The position numbers were made by a program, and so were the translations under genes. The notes below the pieces were generated by a model. It worked only from the letters and a program-made list of their open reading frames with translations. It did not search any database and had not been told where the DNA came from. From contig CABPSV020000087.1 in assembly GCA_902459845.2 (NCBI GenBank), positions 1-27,500 of the forward strand: DNA of 27,500 nucleotides. The letters are read 5' to 3'. This document shows, in pieces, positions 20,256 to 27,500 of the stretch (position 1 is the stretch's first letter; every line of letters starts with the position of its first letter). The stretch comes from Hepatocystis sp. ex Piliocolobus tephrosceles (taxonomy: Eukaryota; Apicomplexa; Aconoidasida; Haemosporida; Plasmodiidae).

Positions 20256-22334
20256 ATGAAAGTAAGAAAAACATTTGCATTAATTGTTGGAGGAGGTCCA
20301 ACTGGCGTAACAACAGGTTTATATCTTCAGAAGTATGGTATACCACATATTTTAATAGAAAAAAATAAATATATAGAAAAAACACCCAGATCTCATTATT
20401 ATAATAATCAAACTATGGAAGCATGGAGAAATATATGCCATTTAGATAAATGTTTTATTAATGAAACAGAAAATTTAAATTTATGGAAAAATTTTAAATA
20501 CTGTTTAAATATAAAAAAAGATAAAGTACTATGTTGTTATAATAATTTTTCTAATAAATACACTTATAAAGATACATATTATGAAGATTTAAGTCCTTCA
20601 AAAGTAACTCATTTATCACAATATAAACTATTAGGTATTTTATATAGTTATTATCTTGAAAAAATAAAATGTGAACCAATTCAAAAAAAACAGTTTTTAA
20701 GTAAAATCAAATTAAAATTATCAACATATAGAATTCTAAAAAATAGTTTGAATTATCAAATTAACAATGATGTATCATTTTTGGATGATCAAAAAAAAAA
20801 AAAAAAAAAAAAAGAGTTTTATATTAACGGGGAAGAAAAAACAAGCCAAACAAGTCAAACATACAATTGTGGTGATAATTCTTTTTTTTTTGATATATCT
20901 GAAATGCTAATTGGATATGAATTTATAAATTTTGTAAATGCTTCTGAATTTGAAACGATTGATAAATTAAATGGGTTCGAAAATGAGACACATAATAAAA
21001 ATAATGACTATGAAATAAATAATTTGTCACCTTATTACATAAACAGACCAAATTATGTAGTAACAAGAATAAAAAATGTAAGTACCAATGAAGAAGAAGT
21101 GGTTATAAGTAATTATGTATTTTCTAGTGAGGGTGGTAAAAGTAGTTTAAAAAAAAATTTAAATATTAACGATGAAAATAAAAAAAAGTTTATGAAATTT
21201 ATAAATGTTCATTTTCATTCTATTTATTTAAGTAATTTAGTAAAATATAATCCAGCTATGATTTATTTTTTATTTAATAGTTATGTAGGTGTTTTAGTTT
21301 GTCATAATTTTCAAACAGGAAATTTTGTTTTACATATACCTTGTATAACAAAAAATGAAATAGAAAATTATAGTAACAAAATAAAATGTTTAAATATAAT
21401 TAATAAATTAATAGGAATTCAATTATATGATATAAATATAAATGACATTAGAAAATGGACGATGTATAGTTCTATAGCTTCAACTTTTGTAGATCAACTT
21501 TCAAATAGAATAATTCTATTGGGTGATTCAGCTCATAAGTTACCTCCTTCTGGTGGTTTTGGTTTAAATTTAGGAATAGGAGATGTATTAAATATAGTTT
21601 GGAAAATTGTTAAAATTTTTAATTTAAAAATGGAAGTTTATAATGGTTGTAAAGATGTGGAAATAACGACAAATTCAAAATCTATTGCTAATATAAAAAC
21701 ACAAAAAAAATTAGGTCTAAGTTTAAAAAAAGAAACCCAAAAAATGAACTCTGATTTTAATTTATTAACTAAGCATGATAAAAAAAAAATAAAAAATTAT
21801 ATAACCTCATACAATATTGAAAGAAAATTAGTAGCTAGTTATACAATTTATAATGCTAATTTAAATTATGAAAAAGGAAGTAACATACCACATATATTAG
21901 GATATCATCAAAACATGGTACTAAATTTTTTTAACACATTTAATATAGGTTTTTGTGAAAAATCGTTGATTTTTAATTTTTTATTTACAAACGTAAAAAA
22001 TATTTTAAATTTTTTTAATAACATTCCATATATATTTGAATACAAAAAAAAACAAGCAGAAAAATTAATTAAATATGAAGAGAATACATTAACTTTGTTA
22101 TATCCTGGATTAGATTGTTGTTATTCTTACACCAACACTATTAGTGGTGATTTCAATGAAAATTGTTCTGAAGATGTTGATGAACATTGTTTTGAGAATG
22201 GTAGTAAAAATTGTTTTGTAAAAGATTCAGTAAAATATTATGAAAATGATACGGTAAAAGATTGTGAAGGCGATGGTGATAACGATAGTAACACAAACCA
22301 GTTTGTGGCGAACGAACCTGTTGAAGATAATAGC

Positions 22335-22380
<46 letters not shown>

Positions 22381-22427
22381 GCAGTAACAACAGCAGTAAC
22401 AAAATCAAAGAAATCAACAATAACAAT

Positions 22428-22503
<76 letters not shown>

Positions 22504-23186
22504 GTAGTGATACTATAAAAAATCAGATTTTTGAAAAAACAAAAGAAACTATTCCTAAATTGAAAGTGTGTAAAAATATATATAAGTTCGAAATGACAAA
22601 TGTAAACGGATCAAAAATACCCCACTTTATTATTTACACATATGGAAAAAATAGAATTTATAAACTTTCGACTGTTGATTTACCTATTTTTAACAATTTG
22701 TTTTTATCTAATTTAATTATTTTATTTGATCATATGTTATTAAATAATTTAATTGATTATTTTTTTAAACATAATATACCAAAAAATAAATTCTTATTTT
22801 GTTTATGGGATTCAAATATTTTAGTTTATAAAAACAAAAAAACACAAACTATTAATATAATAAAAGAAAATAATATTATTCATAATAAATTAGAAACAAA
22901 TTATTCTAATAACAGTGTAGTAATAAATGATTTGGTTTTATTAAAAAATAATTATAAGGAGATTCAAGAAGTTGTTTCGAATGTAAATCATATCCCTATA
23001 AAGAACCAAAATTATAATATTAATTATTTTTTCACTTCAGATGTTATAAAAAATATGTTTTTAAATACACTTAGTTTAAAATCGGATGATTCTTATGTGA
23101 TTGTAAGACCAGACAAACACATCATATCGGCTGGAGAACATGACATATACCACCAAATTAAAAAAATAAATGAAATATATATTTAG
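20256..23186 (+). CDS. FAD-dependent monooxygenase, PHBH / phenol-hydroxylase type
   Basis: Flavoprotein of the p-hydroxybenzoate-hydroxylase fold, which uses NAD(P)H and oxygen to hydroxylate ring substrates. 976 residues in one exon. Residues 12-17 (GGGPTG) form the Rossmann FAD motif. E292-G-G-K-S is the degenerate DG motif. GDSAHKLPPSGGFGLNLGI from 423 is the second FAD motif, almost textbook (GDSAH, PP, GG, N). RPD at 951-953 sits in a C-terminal stretch (YVIVRPDKHI) like the thioredoxin-fold dimerisation domain of phenol hydroxylases. Lineage inserts enlarge it: a Lys run near 180-188 and Asn runs of 15 and 29 residues at about 694-749, between catalytic and C-terminal domains. The substrate cannot be read from sequence; quinone-ring and xenobiotic hydroxylation are both possible. 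There is no obvious targeting peptide, since the FAD motif begins near residue 8. The glycine motif close to the N-terminus supports the chosen ATG. Confidence 0.92.
22335..22502 (+). repeat. (AAC)n coding repeats, two blocks
   Basis: AAC15 (22335-22379), a short Ser/Asn/Lys spacer, then a 29-codon Asn run (22416-22502) starting with mixed AAC/AAT and becoming pure AAC. Both encode Asn in the monooxygenase. Confidence 0.95.
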
Positions 23187-23222
23187 TTTTTCCATTTAAG
23201 GACACATTTAGATAGCCTTAGT

Positions 23223-23310
23223 TTTGTATAACTTTGTGTGTTTTGTATAACTTATGTGTTTTGTATCACTTGTTTGTTTTATATAACTTGTCTGTTTTGT
23301 ATAACTTGTG
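23223..23310. repeat. Degenerate 18-20-bp tandem repeat, about 5 copies
   Basis: Successive units share GTTTTGTATAACTTG with spacing differences and single changes (GTATCACTT, ATATAACTT). They lie within the likely 3'UTR of the monooxygenase. Confidence 0.75.
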
Positions 23311-23867
23311 TTTTTTTTTTTTTTTTGTGATTATACTATTAATAATAAAAGAGTTTTAAAATACGTGTTATATATGTATTCATTTTTTTTACTTATTCTT
23401 TAAAAAAAAACACCAATTTTAATTCCTATCAAATCTTACTTAAGTTAAGCTTTAAAGTGATGCTAAAAAAAAATATAACCCAAAAAATTACTTATTTTGT
23501 ACTGAAAAAGATTTATTTTTATAGCTTTTTTTTTGTTTTTTTTTTGTTTTTTTTTTTGTTTTTTTTTTTTTTTTTTTTTTTACTTTTTTTTTTTTTTTTT
23601 TTTGCTCCTTTTTTTTATTCTTTTTTCAAATTTTTTTTTTTTTTTTTTTTCATTAGTGTTTATATATATATATATATATATATATGTATACACATATGTA
23701 TATATAAATGTGCATATGTTAACAAGATGAATATTATGGGTTCTTTTGTTTTTTATTTTATATAAATTACATATGAGCATAAGGATAAATTGTATTGTTG
23801 CAATTTAAACAATGTGTTTATTTATTTATTTTTTTTTTTTATTTTACCATTAAACTTTTTACCTACC

Positions 23868-24095
23868 ATTTCAATTTTTATTTTTATTTATTTTTATTTT
23901 TATTTATTTTTATTTATTTTTATTTATTTTTATTTATTTTGATTTGTTCTTATTTTGATTTGTTCTTATTTGTTTTTATTTTTATTTGTTTTTATTTTTA
24001 TTTGTTTTTATTTTTATTTGTTTTTATTTTTATTTGTTCTTATTTTTATTTGTTTTTATTTTGATTTGTTTTTATTTTTATTTATTTTTATTTTT
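23868..24095. repeat. T-rich degenerate tandem array
   Basis: About 230 nt of TTTTTATTT(A/G)TT words with occasional GATTTGTTC variants. Unit length is irregular (10-16 nt). Phe/Leu/Ile-rich reading frames across it are artefacts. Confidence 0.7.
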
Positions 24096-24485
24096 GATTT
24101 ATGATTAATATTATCCAGTTAGAGCAAAAAAAAAAAAGATATACATACATACATAGAAACAAATTTACATACTTATATGTTTACATACTTATATGTTTAT
24201 ATATACAACCACTTTACTACAGTTGTATTTTTGATAAAAACGAAATTAAACTTCTTGTTGAATAATCAAATTACCTGATGTTTAAAACTATCTGAAATTT
24301 AAAAGAGTGTATAACATATATCAAAAAATTAACAAATAAACAGAATAAAAAATATATTGATCCCGTTTTGGACATACATACTTATTTACATACCAACACA
24401 TTACTTCTTCTCCCTCGCTAAAAAAAAAATAATCATTCATACATTTTTAATTGTAAAAAAAAAAAAATAAATAAAAAAAAAAAAA

Positions 24486-25184
24486 ATGAATACTCACACA
24501 CAAGGGTTAAATTGTTATGAAAAAGATGTAAATGGAACATTAAAAACTAAACGAACAGTTCATATAAAAAACACTTATATATCTCCTTATGTCTTATACA
24601 ATAAAAAAGGTAATATGAACGATCAACTGATAAACTTAAATAGATTTATAAATAACGATCATATAAATATATTTACAAATAAAAATAATAATTATTTTAA
24701 AAAAGACAATAATACAGAACAACAAAACAATTTAAAATATACAACATTTAATAAACTAAATGTGAAATATAACCAAAAAAGAAATGAAGAATGGGGTTAT
24801 AATACAAATACAAATATTTTGAAAATAAATTCATATTACAATGATGAGAAAGATAATAATGAAATTACAAAAAAAGAAGGTACTTATTTAGTAGATAGAA
24901 ATCGAGCTGGTAATATTATAATAAGTGGAAATACTATAATTGGAAATAATATAAACGAAACGAATATAATTAATAGTAATATAATTAACAATGCAACAGG
25001 TAATACAATAAATAATAATACAATAAATAATACAATAGGTTATAATATTCAAATGGTGAATAATAATATAAATTATAATAATAATAATTATACATATGTT
25101 AATAAAAAAAATTATTCAGATCAATTAATACATGTTGATACTATATATTACAATACAGTTTCGAACGAACCAATAGGCAACAGT

Positions 25185-25221
<37 letters not shown>

Positions 25222-25832
25222 GTAGTAGTAGTAGTTATAATACTAGTAGCAGTAATTATAATGGAGGATTTAATGAATATGCAATACATACAGGTGATAA
25301 TAATAAAGATAAAGAAGATTTATTGAAAGATGTTATATATAAATGTGAAGATTCTATACCGCTAGGTACTATATTAAATATACATAACTTGGATAATAAT
25401 AATAATAAAATTTTTACTACTGTTATGTTAAGAAATATACCAAATAAATATACAAGAAATATGTTAATGGATGTTATGAATGAACATTTTAAAGGATTAT
25501 ATGATTTTTTTTATTTACCAATTGATTTTCGCAACAAATGTAATGTTGGATATGCATTTATAAATTTTATACATCCACATTATGCTGAAGTATTTATTAA
25601 CTTTTTTAATAATTATAAATTAGATGCATTTAAAAGTAATAAAGTTTGTACTGTTACATGGGGAAGAGTACAAGGATTAAAAGCTAATATAGAACACTAT
25701 AGAAATTCAGCTATTATGAATGTAGCTATACCACAATATAAACCAATGCTTTTTCAAAATGGCATTTCTGTTTCATGGCCAGAATCAGATGGCCCATTAC
25801 CGGCAATAAAATTAAGGTCACAAAAACATTAA
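24486..25832 (+). CDS. Mei2-type RNA-binding protein (C-terminal RRM_2 domain)
   Basis: 448 residues. The C-terminal 139 residues carry the Mei2-specific RRM: RNP2-like FTTVMLRNIPNKYT from 310, then the Mei2 signature YDFFYLPIDFRNKCNVGYAFINF, then CTVTWGRVQGLKANIEHYRNS. This is the third RRM of fission-yeast Mei2 and plant AML proteins. The first ~300 residues are Asn-rich and disordered, with no other RRM, a pure AAC12 run (25185-25220) and AGT5. So it is a single-RRM Mei2-like protein. Family knowledge: Mei2 proteins bind meiotic or regulatory RNAs, and a Mei2 homolog acts late in Plasmodium liver stages; whether this gene is that one I cannot tell. The ATG directly follows an A-rich leader. 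The stop runs almost straight into a 17-bp repeat array. RNA binding is confident; the biological stage is unknown. Confidence 0.92.
25185..25235 (+). repeat. Coding trinucleotide repeats (AAC)12(AGT)5
   Basis: A pure AAC12 run (Asn) followed by AGT5 (Ser) in the Mei2-like gene. Elsewhere in the gene Asn is mostly AAT. Confidence 0.93.
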
Positions 25833-26910
25833 AAATAAAAAAAGAAGTTATAAAAAAAAAAAAAAGAAAGTTATAAAAAAAAAAAAAGAAGTTACAAAAA
25901 AAAAGAAGTTACAAAAAAAAAGAAGTTACAAAAAAAAAGAAGTTACAAAAAAAAAGAAGTTACAAAAAAAAAGAAGTTACAAAAAAAAAGAAGTTACAAA
26001 AAAAAAGAAGTTACAAAAAAAAAGAAGTTACAAAAAAAAAGAAGTTACAAAAAAATATATATCAATATGAACAGACAAAGAATTCGTATAAAAACGCATT
26101 AGAAAATTTTGTATAATAGTATAAATTATGTACAGTCATATATTTTTTTTATTTTTTTTTTTTTTTCATTTTTATAGTTGTAGCTACAAATAAAATTTAT
26201 TAACATACCCAATCTTGCTAGAGCATTACATATATATCATTTCATTACGTTTTTGTGTACATTTTAACTCATGTTATTTTTTTTTTCTCTATTCTTACCT
26301 TTCAAAGAATAATTTCTTATAATGGCTTAGAAATAAGACCTTTTCACCCTCCTTCACACTATATATATACGTACATGTTTGTATATACATTTATATGCGT
26401 ACTTTTTACATGCGCACTTTTTACATGAGCACTTCTCTTTACGCCCAACCAACATTTTTCCATTTGTTTAATACGATTATGTGATTATATCTACATATGT
26501 TTTGTATATTTAGTATTATTCTAAACACTTTGATGAATTAAATATATATTCTTACCTATTTTTTTTTTTTTTTTAATTTTTTATTACTAAGTATATATAT
26601 ATATATATATATTTATACATACATAGCCTATTTCTCCATTCATATAAAAAAAAAAAAAAAGGACATTATATTATGTTACTTATGTATACATACAAATGCA
26701 ACGTTTTATGTATTTGCATCTTATGTTTTATAACATATTTAATATAACTATTTTTTGAAAATAACGTTTTTATACATTTTTAAAATCACAGCAATAGGTT
26801 ATTACTAAAAAATATATATTTAATGAAGAAATAACTATGCCAAGTGTGTCACATTTTATGACTTTTTTTTTTTTTTTTGTTAACAATGGTTTTATTATAT
26901 AAATAATGAC

Positions 26911-26942
<32 letters not shown>

Positions 26943-27500
26943 TGTGTTACTATTACATTCATTACAAATTACAAATAAACTAGTTACGGTAACAATACGA
27001 ACTAATTAAAAAAGTGGTGTAATTAAACATATCACTATTATAAAGGAGAACTTGTACTTGTCATAGTTTAATTATTAATCTTTTCTCTTAAAAAAAAAAA
27101 GAAAAAAAAAAAAAAAAATGTATGGTTACTTTTAAAATTAAAAAAAAAAAAAATGGGATGAATAACATGTTTAATTTTTTTATAAGGTACATTGTCTGCT
27201 TTTTCCCAATACATACATACATACACATATATATATGTATACGTTAGAATGTGCGTACATATATGTTTAACTTGGATTTTATACCATTTTTTTTTTTTTT
27301 TTTTTTTTTTCATTATTGAAAAATCATTACATTTAAACAAAAATTCGAAAATTTGTATTACCTTTGTCACACATTTGGTACATCTTTTTGTTTTTTTTTT
27401 TTTTTTTAAATCACTTTATATTTTAAATGTTGAATACAAATATAGATATACACCATGGTCACGTATTTACTTATTATTAAAATATTATTAGTTTTATATT
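25833..27500. other. Region downstream of the Mei2-like gene
   Basis: Opens with the 17-bp array (25844-26056). After that comes AT-rich sequence with T-runs (about 26151-26166, 26912-26937, 27286-27310) and (AT)n. Short open frames near 27068-27491 on both strands run through homopolymers and are not convincing. A gene continuing beyond the right edge cannot be excluded. Confidence 0.5.
25844..26056 (+). repeat. 17-bp tandem repeat (GAAGTTAC-A9), 10 regular copies plus 2-3 diverged
   Basis: GAAGTTAC octamers start at 25888, 25905, 25922, 25939, 25956, 25973, 25990, 26007, 26024 and 26041, exactly 17 nt apart and separated by A9. Two or three upstream GAAGTTAT/GAAAGTTAT units are longer. The array starts only about 11 nt after the stop codon, so it is likely transcribed as 3'UTR. 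Confidence 0.93.

Larger units (their letters stand above)
23187..24485. other. Intergenic region (monooxygenase / Mei2-like gene)
   Basis: No gene seen. It begins with a degenerate 18-20-bp repeat containing GTTTTGTATAACTT (about 23223-23310). T-rich runs with (TA)n follow at 23525-23685, then a T-rich array of TTTTTATTT(A/G)TT words (about 23868-24095). An A-rich leader ends at the ATG at 24486. It presumably contains the 3'UTR of the monooxygenase and the promoter of the Mei2-like gene. Confidence 0.55.

Noticed and set aside
22238..22518. Poly-Leu and poly-Thr frames over the AAC repeat
   Set aside because: They are out-of-frame and antisense shadows of the Asn runs in the monooxygenase.
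27068..27491. Overlapping opposite-strand frames near the right edge
   Set aside because: Both are held open by poly(T)/poly(A) and (AT)n and contain no recognisable domain.
1..27500. tRNA, rRNA, transposon or telomeric repeats
   Set aside because: No cloverleaf with a T-loop consensus, no rRNA-like GC-rich block, no transposase or reverse-transcriptase motif and no GGGTT(T/C)A telomere repeat was seen.

Overview
The window looks like nuclear chromosomal DNA of a malaria parasite (Plasmodium). It is extremely AT-rich, packed with poly(A)/poly(T) tracts and (AT)n runs, and carries mostly intronless genes with A/T third positions and Lys- or Asn-rich low-complexity inserts. The iron superoxide dismutase and the RAP-domain protein are also typical of the phylum. 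The dismutase differs at many positions from the P. falciparum protein as I remember it, so this is probably another species. The very low GC and tract density would suit an avian parasite such as P. gallinaceum or P. relictum, but the species is inference.

Layout, left to right: a charged, repeat-bearing protein of unknown function (927-1964, +); a RAP-domain, helical-repeat protein with a mitochondrial-type N-terminus (2691-5240, -); a gene I interpret as a selenoprotein (6623-7687, +) with an in-frame UGA just after a signal peptide and a SECIS-type RNA element in its 3' region (8083-8149); cytosolic-type Fe superoxide dismutase (8753-9346, -); a 4.4 kb gene-free divergent region; importin beta / karyopherin beta-1 (13717-16353, +); a 3.9 kb repeat-rich spacer that may hide a small spliced gene near 16390-16883; an FAD-dependent aromatic-ring-hydroxylase-type monooxygenase with large Asn inserts (20256-23186, +); and a Mei2-type RNA-binding protein (24486-25832, +) followed at once by an array of 17-bp repeats. 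The last 1.4 kb shows no convincing gene.

The genes are ordinary independent nuclear units, not an operon. RAP/selenoprotein and dismutase/importin are divergent pairs; gene 1/RAP and selenoprotein/dismutase are convergent pairs. The main discovery is the UGA + SECIS pair. An automatic gene caller would either begin this protein downstream of the UGA, losing the signal peptide, or call it a pseudogene. The two parts were found independently and explain each other. Plasmodium is already known to make a small set of selenoproteins (Sel1-Sel4), so this may be an ortholog of one of them rather than a new family.
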